A stretch of DNA of 64,000 bases from Candidatus Avidesulfovibrio excrementigallinarum (GTDB taxonomy: Bacteria; Desulfobacterota; Desulfovibrionia; Desulfovibrionales; Desulfovibrionaceae). Both the position numbers and the translations under genes were made by a program. The stretch spans positions 1 through 64,000 of the forward strand of contig DVMI01000128.1 in NCBI GenBank assembly GCA_018715085.1, read 5' to 3'. Of the stretch, positions 40,576-53,064 are shown one piece after another. Under the pieces are notes generated by a model. It saw nothing but the letters and a program-made list of their open reading frames with translations, was not told the DNA's origin and did no database searches. The first letter of the stretch is position 1. The number at the start of each line of letters is the position of its first letter.

Positions 40576-42934
40576 ACGTACCCTCAAGGCTCTGGAATTC
40601 TCAAAAATTCTTGAGCTGCTTGCCGCACAATGCGTTTCCGAGGCAGGCCGGACGGCCTGCCTTGCCCTCGCGCCCTGCGAAACACTTGCCGCCGTACACG
40701 CCGAACAGGCGCTGTTCGAACAGGCCGGTCTCTGGCTTGCTCACTGCGCCGCCGAAGGCGACGGCGGCTTTTCGCTTGTGGATTTTCCGGATTGTGCAGG
40801 TCTTTTCGATCATCTTTCGCACCCTTCTGCCACGCTGGATGCCGATGCGCTGTTTGCCCTGCGCATGGTGCTCACGCTGGCCCGCCGGGCTGTGCTCTCC
40901 ATCCGCGAAGGCGAAACCCGCTGGCCGGATCTGTACGCTCTGGCCCATACGCAGCCGCTGCCCGAGCTGCTGACCGCCGCACTCAACCGCTGCATCAACG
41001 ACGACGGCCTCGTGCGCGACGGCGCCTCGCCGGAACTGCTGCTCGTCCGCAGCGAAATGCGCTCCCTCCATCAAAGCTGCCTGCGCAAGGTCAAAGACTT
41101 TGCCGTACAGTACAACATCGCCCACTACCTCCAGGACGAGTTCATGACTCTGGCCTCGGATCGCTATGTGTTGCCGCTCAAAAGCAACTTCAAAGGGCGT
41201 ATCCAGGGGATCATTCACGACTATTCCAACACGGGCGAGACCTGCTATTTTGAACCCATGTTCCTGGTTGCGCACAACAACCGCCTCCAGGAGCTCAAGC
41301 GCGAAGAGCGCGAGGAAGAGCGCAAAGTCTTTGCCATGCTTTCGGGCATGGTGCGGGCAGATCTGCCGCTGGTGCGCGAAGCCTGGTCCTTTATGGTCCG
41401 GCTCGATGTGCTGCTGGCCAGACGCCGCCTGGGCGAACTTTATGACGGCGTCATGGTGACCGTGACGCCCGCGTCCGGTCCTGACGCCGCGCCGCTTACC
41501 CTGCGTCAGGCCCGCCATCCTCTGCTTGTCCTTGATCCGCAGATGCGCCGCCAGGGCGGTCCTCAGCCCATTGATCTGCATCTGCGGCCGCAGGATCAGG
41601 CGCTCATTGTCAGCGGCGGCAACGCCGGCGGCAAAACTGTGTGCCTCAAGACTCTCGGGTTGCTTGCAGCCATGAGCTTCACAGGGCTCCCCGTCCCGGC
41701 GGCCAGTGGTTCTGTCATTCCCTGGTGGCCCTCCATCCATGCGCTGATCGGCGACGAACAGAGCCTTGATGATCATGTGTCCACCTTTACGGCCCAGATT
41801 GCCTCGCTGGCCTCGATCTGGCCGACGCTGGGCCCCGGTTCGCTGGTGCTGCTCGACGAATTCGGCGCCGGCACCGATCCTGCCCAGGGGGCGGCGCTGG
41901 CCCAGGCGCTGCTTGACGAACTGATTGCCAACGGCGCTTACACTGTGGCGGCCACCCATTTCCCTGCGCTCAAAACCTATGCCCTGACCCACGAGCATGT
42001 GCGCGCGGCCTCGGTGCTGTTTGACCCGGCGACCAAGCGCCCGTTGTTCCGCCTGGCGTATGATCAGGTCGGCGCGAGCCTTGCGCTTGACGTGGCCCGC
42101 GAGCACGGCCTGCCCGAGTCGGTACTCAGACGGGCAGAACACTATCTGCTGCTGGACGGACAGGACATGACAGCCATCATGGACCGCCTCAACGCGCTGG
42201 CCGCCAGCAGGGAACAGCAGCTGGACGCGCTGCGTGAAGAAGAGCGCCGGACCCGCGAAAAGCGCACGCAGTACAAGGAGCGGTTCGAGCGCGAACGCGA
42301 ACGGCTGCACACCGAAGTGCGCGGCATGGCCGGCGAACTGATGCGCGCATGGAAGGCCGGCAAAATCACTGCCAAACAGGCGCTCAAAGACATGTCGCGC
42401 CTGCGGGCTTCCCTGGCGGAAAACGCGCCTGCACACAAGGACGAAACGCCGCCTGCGCCGGAGCTGGATTTGACCGCCCTGAAACAGGGGCAGCAGGTCA
42501 TTCACCGCCCCTGGGGCAAAAAGGCCGTTGTGCAGTCTGTCGATCTGCGGCAAAAGCGCGTCAAGCTGGACATGAACGGCGTCAGCCTGTGGGTTGATCC
42601 CTCGCTCATCGATCTGACCGGGCAGCCGGAGGCAAAGGCACGCCCCGGCGTGTCGCGCGGCGTCATTGTGCAGACCAGCGGAGAACAAATGCCGCTTTTG
42701 CGTCTTGACTTGCGGGGAAAACGTGCTGATTTGGCTCTTACTGAGCTTGAGAAATTTCTTGATCGGGCCCTGCTCTCAGGGATGGATGGCGTCGAAATTC
42801 TGCACGGCCGGGGGACCGGCGTGCTGCGCCGGCAGGTGCATGAACGGCTGCGGACGTTCCCCGGCGTGGGACATTTTGCGCTTGCCCCCGAAGATCAGGG
42901 CGGAGACGGCGTCACACTGGTGACGTTCAAATAA
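40568..42934 (+). CDS. mutS2: MutS2 family endonuclease with C-terminal Smr domain
   Basis: Walker A GGNAGGKTVCLKTLGL; LLDEFGAGTDP; Smr LDLRGKRADLALTELEKFLD, ILHGRGTGVLR. Confidence 0.93.
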   Translation: MDKRTLKALEFSKILELLAAQCVSEAGRTACLALAPCETLAAVHAEQALFEQAGLWLAHCAAEGDGGFSLVDFPDCAGLFDHLSHPSATLDADALFALRMVLTLARRAVLSIREGETRWPDLYALAHTQPLPELLTAALNRCINDDGLVRDGASPELLLVRSEMRSLHQSCLRKVKDFAVQYNIAHYLQDEFMTLASDRYVLPLKSNFKGRIQGIIHDYSNTGETCYFEPMFLVAHNNRLQELKREEREEERKVFAMLSGMVRADLPLVREAWSFMVRLDVLLARRRLGELYDGVMVTVTPASGPDAAPLTLRQARHPLLVLDPQMRRQGGPQPIDLHLRPQDQALIVSGGNAGGKTVCLKTLGLLAAMSFTGLPVPAASGSVIPWWPSIHALIGDEQSLDDHVSTFTAQIASLASIWPTLGPGSLVLLDEFGAGTDPAQGAALAQALLDELIANGAYTVAATHFPALKTYALTHEHVRAASVLFDPATKRPLFRLAYDQVGASLALDVAREHGLPESVLRRAEHYLLLDGQDMTAIMDRLNALAASREQQLDALREEERRTREKRTQYKERFERERERLHTEVRGMAGELMRAWKAGKITAKQALKDMSRLRASLAENAPAHKDETPPAPELDLTALKQGQQVIHRPWGKKAVVQSVDLRQKRVKLDMNGVSLWVDPSLIDLTGQPEAKARPGVSRGVIVQTSGEQMPLLRLDLRGKRADLALTELEKFLDRALLSGMDGVEILHGRGTGVLRRQVHERLRTFPGVGHFALAPEDQGGDGVTLVTFK

Positions 42935-43099
42935 GCGGCGTTTGCTGACGGCAAGAAGCCTGCCCCGCGCAGACGGGGCAAGGCCCTTGTCTCTTACGCC
43001 ATTTCAGGGGTGCCTGCCACAAGGACGGGGCAGCGCCCCGCAGGGATTGCAGCTGGAAGACAGCACCGCCCCGGCATTTTTTGAGGAGCTTGCAGCACC

Positions 43100-44822
43100 A
43101 TGTCGCAGCGCAGAGCCATACAGGAAATCAAGGCCAGGTTGAGCCTTGTCGACGTGGTGCGCCGCTATGTGGAACTGAAACGCAACGGCGCGCGCTGGGT
43201 GGCCCCCTGCCCGTTCCATCAGGAGACGAAACCCTCGTTTTCCGTCAACGAGGAAGAAGGCTTCTTCTACTGTTTCGGCTGCCACGCTTCAGGCGATTTG
43301 TTTGATTTTTACGGCCGCATCAACGGCCTTGACTTCCGCGAAACGCTGGAAGCCCTGGCCGAAGAAACAGGGGTTGTGCTCGATGGTTACGACGACGGCC
43401 CTGCAACAGCGGCCAGACGCCAGGGGTTGTCGGAAAAGCAGCAGATGTTGCGCCTGCACGATCTGGCGGCAAACCACTTTGCCAGCAACCTTGGTGGCAG
43501 CGCCGGGGAAGAGTGCCGCGACTATATGCGCCGGCGCGGCCTCTCGGAAGAAATTGCCAGGAGCTTCGGGCTCGGCTGGAGCCTGCGCGACTGGCAGTCG
43601 CTGACCGACGTGTTCCGGCGCGCCGGCTTTGCACCCGAGCTGGGCGTCAAGGCCGCCCTGCTCAGCCAGAACGGCCGGGGCAGAATCTACGACCGCTTCC
43701 GCGGCCGGTTCATGTTCCCCATCCGGAGTCTTTCCGGACGGGTTGTGGCGTTTGGCGGGCGCATCATTGCCAATGAGGAAGACGAGGCCAAATATATCAA
43801 CAGCAGCGACTCGCCGCTGTACAAAAAAGGCGAACACCTCTACGGCCTCTATCAGGCGCGGCGAGCCATCGCTGCAGGCGCTCCGGCCATGCTGACTGAA
43901 GGCTACATGGACGTGGTGACGCTGCATCAGTTTGGCTACACGGGCGCTGTGGGCGTGCTTGGCACAGCGCTGACGCCGGAACAGGTCAAGCGGCTTTCGG
44001 GCTTCACCTCAACCGTCGAACTCATGTTCGACGGCGACCGCGCCGGACGCAAGGCCGCGCTGCGCTCGGCAGAAATGCTGCTGGTGCGTGGCCTGCGTTG
44101 CCGTGTGGTGTTGTTTCCTGAAGGCGAGGACATTGACAGCCTGCTGCGCGGCCAGGGCCAAGAAGTGTTTGAATCCCTGCGCGCCAGCGCGCCGGAGGGG
44201 CTGGCTTTTTGCATCCGGACGCTGCGGGACATGGCCCCGCGCGACGCCGTGGACTGGGCAAGGACGTTTCTTAAGCAGGTGGAACAGCCCGAGCTGGTCA
44301 GCGGATACGCTTCCGCTCTGGCCAACGGGCTTGGCCTTGCAGAAACTGAACTGCGCGAGCAGGCAGTCAACGCAAGACGCCTGTCGTCCCGCCCGGCCTC
44401 TGTGGCCCAGGTTTCGCCTGTTTCGCGTCCCAGGCAGACCTGTGATCGGGAACTGATGACGTTTGCGGTGCGCTATCCGCACGCACTGCCGCGCCTGCGC
44501 GATCTGGGCGCGCACCTTTGCCTGTCGGCTCCATGGAGTCGCAGGTTATGGGAAAAGCTGGAAAAGACGCCACCCGAGGACGTGTTCCATCTTCTTGACG
44601 AGCGGGAAAAAACCTTCTGGGTACGCTGCCGGACAGGCAACGTCCCCCCGCTTGACAACGAAGAGGGCGAATTTGCCGCACTCCGATCCATGCTCGACAG
44701 GATGCAGCTTGCCGGGCAGAAGGCATCCGTGACCGCTGCACTGCGTCAAGGCGCTGGCACGGGCGACTTTGAAATGGATCTCGAATACTTGCGTGCGCTT
44801 CAGGAAACCTTGGAGAGAACCC

Positions 44823-44839
<17 letters not shown>
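43100..44839 (+). CDS. dnaG: DNA primase
   Basis: CHC2 zinc finger [26 protein letters not shown]; Toprim region. Confidence 0.96.
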
Positions 44840-46595
<1,756 letters not shown>

Positions 46596-46630
46596 ACAGG
46601 GCCCCGTACCGGCATCCCCTGCATGAACGC

Positions 46631-46688
46631 ACCGGGGGGAACGGGGACAGCCTTTGAAGAGGTTGTCCCCGTTCCCCCCGGTTTTTTT
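46631..46688 (+). terminator. Strong intrinsic terminator after rpoD
   Basis: ACCGGGGGGAACGGGGACA...TGTCCCCGTTCCCCCCGGT (19-bp perfect stem) plus T7. Confidence 0.95.
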
Positions 46689-46689
46689 G

Positions 46690-46885
46690 TGCCTGCGGAG
46701 CCGGACTGCGCAACGTTCAGGCACGAAAGACGCAGAGCGCTTTGCAGGCCGCCGGAACGGGCACCAGGCAGTTTTTTGTGCAGGCCGTTCCAACCTGCTC
46801 CTGCGTCTCCTCAGGCGTACAACGCAGCACTCCCTGCAAAGGCAAAGCCCCTGCCGCACGATTGGCGGCAGGGGCTTTGTTTTTG
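46690..46885 (+). ncRNA. Candidate structured noncoding RNA ending in an intrinsic terminator
   Basis: Nested stems 46729-46807 and terminator CAAAGCCCCTGCCGC...GCGGCAGGGGCTTTGTTTTT (46843-46885); no CDS on the plus strand and no promoter recognised. Confidence 0.3.
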
Positions 46886-47020
46886 GGCTGTTCCGCTCTG
46901 GCTCAGTCGCCTTCAGAACAGCCGCGCCGGCATGGCCCCTATGCGTCTGCCAGGCTGGCGGCCCGGGAGGCTTGCGCCCACCAAAACCGGCCCGGTCATC
47001 CGCATTTTCAGAAGGCTCCC

Positions 47021-47587
47021 TCAAGCATTGTCTGCTGCATCGGCAAGCATTTGCCGCACGCTTTCAAAGTGGAGCAAATCCACCTTGTTGACAATCTGCG
47101 CCTCAACCGTTCTGGGGTTGGCGCTTCCTTCACGGGCATGGACGGCGATGATGTGCGTAACCGTATCGGGCAGACCGCACTGCGCTGCCAGGATTGCGCC
47201 GGAGAACGGATGCCGCAGCAGCAACCCTTTCTGAGAAAAGGCATAGGTTCCTTCTGGCGTGCGCGTATACTCAAGCAGCTTGCCCACATCGTGCAGCAGC
47301 GCGCCGGCCATCAGCGTCGGGTAGTCCGGCAGCAGGCGCGGATTGTTGCCGTGTATCGCCACGAGTGTCGCATAGGTCTGGTGGGCAAGGCAGGCCACCG
47401 CGCGAATATGCGTACGAAGACTTGGCGCGTAAGCAAATCCAAGGGTCATGGGGATGTTGTCCAAATCCTCCGGCGTCCATCCCCCTTCCCGGCACGCCTT
47501 TGCAAACGCGGCCTCACAACAGGCGCGCAAAGTCCGATCTTCAAGCCATCCCAGTTCGGGAAGGCGCTCCATCCAGTTTTCCGCCAT
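47021..47587 (-). CDS. HD-domain phosphohydrolase family protein
   Basis: LMAGALLHDVGKLLEYTRT HD motif. Confidence 0.8.
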   Translation of the reverse strand: MAENWMERLPELGWLEDRTLRACCEAAFAKACREGGWTPEDLDNIPMTLGFAYAPSLRTHIRAVACLAHQTYATLVAIHGNNPRLLPDYPTLMAGALLHDVGKLLEYTRTPEGTYAFSQKGLLLRHPFSGAILAAQCGLPDTVTHIIAVHAREGSANPRTVEAQIVNKVDLLHFESVRQMLADAADNA

Positions 47588-47710
47588 CGCTGTATTCCTA
47601 CAAATCATTAGGCCAAAACGGGCATTCCCCGGCTCTGGCCGGATTGGCTGCCATGTGCACGCCGTGCGGGCAGGACCACACTGCCTGACCGCACGGCACC
47701 ATGCGTTGCC

Positions 47711-49711
47711 TTAGATAAACAGACCTGTTGGCGCAGGGACCTGGACAAGCAGGCCAAAGCAGAGCCATTCAACCAACACAATCAGGCCGGCAATCAGTAC
47801 GGCCTTAAGCAGGTTGTGGGCCGTCATTCCTTCGTGCCGGATATAGCGCAGGCCAAACAGAATCATGGCCACAACGCACAGGAACAGCGCGCTGTAGAAT
47901 CCCATAAATTCAATGAGGGCGTAGGTCGCCATCGACAGCACAAAATACACGCCCACATTGCCCAGCGCCGACCACGAATTCCACAGGGGCTTTCTGGGAG
48001 CGCCGTCAAAGAAGTCCATGACAAGCACCATGACGCCAAGCACAATCATCAGCCCAAAGATGGCCGTCGGGAAAATGCCGGCCTGACCGTCCAGCAGCTG
48101 ACTCTGGAAGAGGAAAAACACGCTGACGAGCGTCAGCACCACAACAACCCAGAAATCATACCGGCCAAGGCAGGCCACAGAGAACCCGGACGACGCGGCA
48201 GCCTGCACCTGTCCGCCCTTTTTCATGCGCTGCATGATCGTAGGCAAAACCAGTGCAATGACGCTCAGCACGATGAACGTCATGGACAGCGGCGAAAAGA
48301 CGAACAGTTCAAGCGGCGAACTGTCGGAGCGCGCCCGCACCAGCGTATTGATCAGGTTTTCCTCGACAATGGGGCCGAGCACCACGCCAAGCGCCACGCA
48401 GGCCGGCTGGATTTTGGCCTTGAGCAAAAGATAGGAAACGCCGCCCGCCACAATCAGCACCAGCACGTCAAACATGCTGTTGCGCAGCGAATAGGAGCCA
48501 ATGATCGACAGCGTGATGATGGCCGGAATGACGTACAGCTTGGGGACGTCAAGAATCTTGGTGCATCCTCTGGCCAGGACATAGCCCACAGGGAGCATAA
48601 GAATGTTGGCAAAAATCAGGCTGTAAATGAACCCGTAAGCGATGTCCGGGTGCATTTCCATAAGCTGCGGTCCCGGGGCCAGCCCCTGCGCCAGAAGTCC
48701 GCCCATCAGCACGGCCGCAGCGGCGCTGCCGGGAATCCCCAGCGACAAAAGCGGAACAAGCGCTCCACCCACGCTGGCGTTGTTGGCGCTTTCGGGCACC
48801 ATCACCCCTTCGGGAATCCCCGAACCGTATCTTTCGGGATTCTTGTCCCAGCGCTTGGCTTCGTTGTATGTAATGATGGCGGCCACGCTGCCGCCCGCTC
48901 CAGGCAGCCCGCCGATGAACGCGCCGGCAATGGACGAAACGCTTGCCAGCAGCTTGTTGCGCACAAACAGCGTTCTGACCGAGGTCATGAACGCGCCGGG
49001 CTGCGGCTTGTACTTGGCAATATACTCGTCCCGGCTTTCCAAGAGCAGCAGCATCTGCGAGAACGAGAACAGGCTGGTCATGAGCACGATCATGTCAAAG
49101 CCCTGCAACAGATCGAAATAGTCGAACGTGAAGCGAGGAATGCCTTCAGAAGGATCAAGGCCGATGGTGCTCAGCCCCAGTCCCAGCACGCCGCCAAGAA
49201 GGCTGCGCGTCACCATGCCGGGCGACATGGCCGCCAGTGTGGACAGGCCAAAAATGGCCATCCAGAAAAAGGCTTCAGAGCCAAAATGCAACGCCAGCGA
49301 GGCCAGCGGCTCAAAAAAGGCCAGCAGCATCACAGCGCCGACAAATCCGCCAAAGCACGAGGCCAGCAGCGCCATGAACAGGGCTTCGGGCGCCCGCCCC
49401 TTCAGGGTCATGGGGTACCCGTCAAGCGCTGTGGCAATGGAGCCCGGCGCTCCCGGCGTGTTGATGAGAATGGCGGCGTTGGCTCCGCCGTACATGGCCC
49501 CGCAGTATACAGCCCCCAGCGCGGCCAGCGCCAGGGTCGGAGGCATGCTGAAGGTGAAGGGAATGAACAGTGCAATGGCCGTAACCGTGGTGATCCCGGG
49601 GATCATGCCGCCGATAATGCCGACGACCAGTCCGACGACCATGATGATGAGCGTCGTCGGATGAAACACGAACGACAGGCTCGAAATAAAGACTGCAAGC
49701 ATGGATTCCAT
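47711..49711 (-). CDS. Tripartite tricarboxylate transporter, fused TctA-TctB membrane protein
   Basis: TctA family GIIGGMIPGITTVTAIALFIPFTF, GLPGAGGSVAAIITYNEAKRW; C-terminal ~150 aa TctB-like; SD-like GAAGGA upstream of 49711. Confidence 0.9.
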   Translation of the reverse strand: MESMLAVFISSLSFVFHPTTLIIMVVGLVVGIIGGMIPGITTVTAIALFIPFTFSMPPTLALAALGAVYCGAMYGGANAAILINTPGAPGSIATALDGYPMTLKGRAPEALFMALLASCFGGFVGAVMLLAFFEPLASLALHFGSEAFFWMAIFGLSTLAAMSPGMVTRSLLGGVLGLGLSTIGLDPSEGIPRFTFDYFDLLQGFDMIVLMTSLFSFSQMLLLLESRDEYIAKYKPQPGAFMTSVRTLFVRNKLLASVSSIAGAFIGGLPGAGGSVAAIITYNEAKRWDKNPERYGSGIPEGVMVPESANNASVGGALVPLLSLGIPGSAAAAVLMGGLLAQGLAPGPQLMEMHPDIAYGFIYSLIFANILMLPVGYVLARGCTKILDVPKLYVIPAIITLSIIGSYSLRNSMFDVLVLIVAGGVSYLLLKAKIQPACVALGVVLGPIVEENLINTLVRARSDSSPLELFVFSPLSMTFIVLSVIALVLPTIMQRMKKGGQVQAAASSGFSVACLGRYDFWVVVVLTLVSVFFLFQSQLLDGQAGIFPTAIFGLMIVLGVMVLVMDFFDGAPRKPLWNSWSALGNVGVYFVLSMATYALIEFMGFYSALFLCVVAMILFGLRYIRHEGMTAHNLLKAVLIAGLIVLVEWLCFGLLVQVPAPTGLFI

Positions 49712-49801
49712 AAACGCATCCTTCAAAACGGTGCCGCGCGTCTTTCGAATCACCGCGGCAAAGAGCCGGCCTTGTGGCCGGCCCCTTTGTCAGCACTTCT
49801 G

Positions 49802-50758
49802 TTAATCAGCTTTCTGCTGGTTATACATTTCCACAAGCTGTTTTGCTTCGGGCAGGAAGTCGTTGATCCACTGCTTGAGAACTTCGCCTTCTTCAAACCG
49901 CACAGGAATGCCCGCCACATCGTGGCGCTGCTTGACGTCTTCGCGGGCATAGATTTCCTTCAGGCCGGCGCTCAGGCGCTCCCGCACGTCAGCAGGCAGG
50001 CCCTTGGGGGCAAGCCACACACGGGCAAAAGCCGACACGATGTTATAGCCCTTGTCCTTGAAGGTCGGCACGCCGGGCAGGAGCGGTTCGGGACCGTCGC
50101 TGGCCACGGCAAGGAAGTTCAGCTTGCTGGCCGAATTGAGCGAAGCGCCGGTCACGGCAAGCAGCGCGTCGATATGGCCGCCAAGCACGGCCACCATGGC
50201 CTTGGAGCCACCGGCATGGGGAACAATGTTCATGGGCACGCCCTGCTGCTGCAGCTTCAGCGCGGTGATGTGCGTGGGCCCAAGGATTTCGACCACGCCC
50301 ACACGCATCTTGCCGGGTTCGGCCTTCGCTTTGGCGACAAAATCTTCAAAGCTCTTGATGGGGCTGTCCTTGGGCACCACCAGCACCGCCACGTCCTTGC
50401 ACGAAATACCAAGGAAATCAAAGCTGTCCGGCGTATATCTGCCCTTGCCGAGGAGCGGTCCCATGACCATCAGCGGGAAGGCATACACCCCGATGGTGTA
50501 CCCGTCCGGGCGGGAATTGGCCAGTTCCGTCGCGCCAATGGCGCCGTCAGCACCCGGCTTGTAGATAAAGTTGAGCGGCTGGCCAAACACTTCCTTGAAT
50601 TCCTTTTCGACCAGACGCCCCTGCTGGTCCGTTCCCGCACCAGGATTGAAAGGCACAATGATCCGGACAGCCCGATCCGGCCAGGCCGCCGCCGCAGGTG
50701 AGACGACGATGCCAAACGCGAACAGCGCCGCGCAGATCAAAGAAAACATCTTCCGCAT
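49802..50758 (-). CDS. TctC/BUG family tripartite tricarboxylate transporter substrate-binding protein
   Basis: AAWPDRAVRIIVPFNPGAGTDQQGRLVEKEFKEVFG after signal peptide. Confidence 0.93.
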   Translation of the reverse strand: MRKMFSLICAALFAFGIVVSPAAAAWPDRAVRIIVPFNPGAGTDQQGRLVEKEFKEVFGQPLNFIYKPGADGAIGATELANSRPDGYTIGVYAFPLMVMGPLLGKGRYTPDSFDFLGISCKDVAVLVVPKDSPIKSFEDFVAKAKAEPGKMRVGVVEILGPTHITALKLQQQGVPMNIVPHAGGSKAMVAVLGGHIDALLAVTGASLNSASKLNFLAVASDGPEPLLPGVPTFKDKGYNIVSAFARVWLAPKGLPADVRERLSAGLKEIYAREDVKQRHDVAGIPVRFEEGEVLKQWINDFLPEAKQLVEMYNQQKAD

Positions 50759-50790
50759 ACCGACACTCCCTCAGGATAATGGTTATGAAT

Positions 50791-51531
50791 CTACCGGGAC
50801 GCCGGCAGCTGCCTGTCGTCTTCTGACTTCAGCAGCGCCGAACGGCCCAGCGCCTTTTCCAGATTGGCGCGAATGGTCCGCAGATGGGCAAGCAGGTTTC
50901 TGCGGGCGCCTTCGCGATCCCGTTTCAACAACATCTCAATGATCGCCAGGTGCTCGTTATGCACCGCTTTCTTACGCTGGGGCGTGGAGGAAAGCGCCAG
51001 CATGGCCAGCCGGATATTTTCCAGGTGCATGCGCTTCCACAACCCCAGAATGAGCGAGTTGTGATCAATGGTGCTCAAATAGGCATGAAACTTTTGATTG
51101 ACGAGAATATAATTGAAATCGTCAACATGCATGTTGGCCATGGTATCATGAACCAGCGTCAGATTGACAAAGGAGGCGTGAATGGCGTCATCGCTGATCA
51201 CCCGATCCACTCCCCGCAGCTCCAGCATCTCGCGAACCTCAAACACCTCGCGCACCGTCGTGAGGGTCACAGGTCTGACAACAACATTCCGACGGGAATT
51301 GATCGTCAGCCAGGATTCATGACACAATCGTGTCAAAGCCTCCCGCAACGGCGTCCGGCTCATGTTCAGCGAGTCCGCAAGCTGCCGCTCCTGCAGCAGT
51401 GAACCTGGTCGTATTTCAAGCGAAATAAACATGTTAATGAGTTTATTGTAGGCCGTTGTCGCAAGTGTCAGCTCCTTTTCTCCACTTTCTTCTGACGCCC
51501 AGCCAAACTCTGACCAATACAATTCAGGCAT
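50791..51531 (-). CDS. GntR family regulator (FCD subfamily)
   Basis: SLLQERQLADSLNMSRTPLREALTRLCHESWL winged HTH; start at 51531 with GGAGG upstream. Confidence 0.88.
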   Translation of the reverse strand: MPELYWSEFGWASEESGEKELTLATTAYNKLINMFISLEIRPGSLLQERQLADSLNMSRTPLREALTRLCHESWLTINSRRNVVVRPVTLTTVREVFEVREMLELRGVDRVISDDAIHASFVNLTLVHDTMANMHVDDFNYILVNQKFHAYLSTIDHNSLILGLWKRMHLENIRLAMLALSSTPQRKKAVHNEHLAIIEMLLKRDREGARRNLLAHLRTIRANLEKALGRSALLKSEDDRQLPASR

Positions 51532-51544
51532 ACCAACCTCCAAC

Positions 51545-51554
51545 TGGTATACCA
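51545..51554. promoter_or_regulatory. Candidate GntR operator (TGGTATACCA)
   Basis: Perfect palindrome 5' of the GntR Shine-Dalgarno. Confidence 0.5.
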
Positions 51555-52009
51555 ACTACACAGAAAAAATAAGGGCGTCAACCCCCCATGATAAATCAAA
51601 AGATGGTAAAAAAGACAGACTGTTAGCACGCCTTTGGTCTGAAAAAGACACTGCGTCTCACTGCCTGCCGCGTTCTTTCAATCACAAAAAGCAGGCAGCA
51701 GAACGGAACGGCTGTTTCTTTTTCTTTAAAACACCCCCGGGATCCCCGGCAAATCACGCGGGCAGCGCCCGTCACACATACCGCCAGACGGCAAAGCGCC
51801 TTGCCGTTACGCACCGTCCGCAGTGCTGTTACAGAGACATAAAGGTCATGGCACACCGAAGCGGAATGGCGCATGCCCTCACCGGCATGCACGATGAGTG
51901 CCGCAGCGCACTTCATAAAATGATGCCCGCCGCAGCCGGATTCTGACTCTGCCGGGAACAGCCTGTATCCGGGGGCGGCGGACGGACGGCGCAGACACCC
52001 GCCGGACAT

Positions 52010-52042
52010 AAAAAAAGCCGGATCCTCCACAAAGGATCCGGC
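52010..52042 (-). terminator. Intrinsic terminator downstream of YitT-like gene
   Basis: GCCGGATCC-tccacaaa-GGATCCGGC, followed on the minus strand by T7. Confidence 0.9.
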
Positions 52043-52191
52043 CATGGGGATGCACTCCGGCGGCACAGGGGTTTGCCTGAAAGGCGCTCTGCCGCCCGCT
52101 GCGGCACTCGCTCCCGGACCTGTTGCCGGACACGCTGCCGCGCGGGCAGGAACGCTGGTGACGGCCTGCGCCCAGAAACCAGCGCCTGCCG

Positions 52192-53064
52192 TCAGATGAC
52201 AGATTTCCTCGGATACCTCGACCCTGAGACGTAGAAGGAGCTTTCTACGATGAACAGGGCGTGATTGTCGATTTCGTAGACCAGGTTTTCCAGCTTGCGC
52301 AGGAGGATATTGTTGGTGACCGTAAGAATGATCTCGCGCGGGTCCCCGCTGTAGGCGCCGCGGCCCTTGAGCACCGTCGCCCCGGCATAGCCTTCGGCCA
52401 AAATGGCTTCGCACAGCTCCTCGCCGCGCTCTGTAATGATGTACACCAGCTTGCGCTGGTTGAACATGCGCAGCACATGTTCCATGGTGTACGCCGCAAT
52501 GAAGACCTGAATAAAGGAAATGATGACCATATCGAGCGAAATGGTCCATCCGGCCAGGATGAACTGCACGGTATTGTAGCAGACCGAGAAGCGCCCGACC
52601 CCGATGTTCCACTTGCGGTTGAGGATGACGCCCACGACGTCAAGTCCCCCGCCGCTGCCCAGCGTGCGCAGCTGAATCCCCGTGCCGATGCCGCAGACGA
52701 TCCCCGCGGCTATGGCCGCATACAGCGGATCCTTTACAGGCAGCTGCACCGTGATGAATTCACTGAACACCGTCGTTGCCGTTGCCGCATACAGGCTGTA
52801 CAGCAGGAACTTGCGTCCTACATGCACCCAGGACAAGATGAACAGCGGGATGTTGATGATGGCATACCAGATGGACGGCGACAGCCAGCCCGACGCATAC
52901 CAGATCAGCAGCGCGCTCCCGAACACGCCGCCGGTAAGAAAGCCATGGCTCGCGGCAATTCCCTGCGCGCCAAAGGCAAACAGGAAACTTCCGATAGTGA
53001 GCAGCAGGAGGTTCCACACTGGGGACTGAGCCAGTTTCTGCTGAGAAGCCAGCGACAGCGCCAT
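52192..53064 (-). CDS. YitT family membrane protein (DUF161/DUF2179)
   Basis: SFLFAFGAQGIAASHGFLTGGVFGSALLIWYASG; C-terminal RKLVYIITERGEELCEAILAEGYAGATVLKGRGAYSGDPREIILTVTN. Confidence 0.88.
   Translation of the reverse strand: MALSLASQQKLAQSPVWNLLLLTIGSFLFAFGAQGIAASHGFLTGGVFGSALLIWYASGWLSPSIWYAIINIPLFILSWVHVGRKFLLYSLYAATATTVFSEFITVQLPVKDPLYAAIAAGIVCGIGTGIQLRTLGSGGGLDVVGVILNRKWNIGVGRFSVCYNTVQFILAGWTISLDMVIISFIQVFIAAYTMEHVLRMFNQRKLVYIITERGEELCEAILAEGYAGATVLKGRGAYSGDPREIILTVTNNILLRKLENLVYEIDNHALFIVESSFYVSGSRYPRKSVI

Noticed and set aside
40601-42688. 695-aa minus-strand ORF
   Set aside because: Antisense to mutS2; shadow composition.
47816-50701. 961-aa plus-strand ORF
   Set aside because: Antisense to TctAB and TctC, which have clear family motifs.
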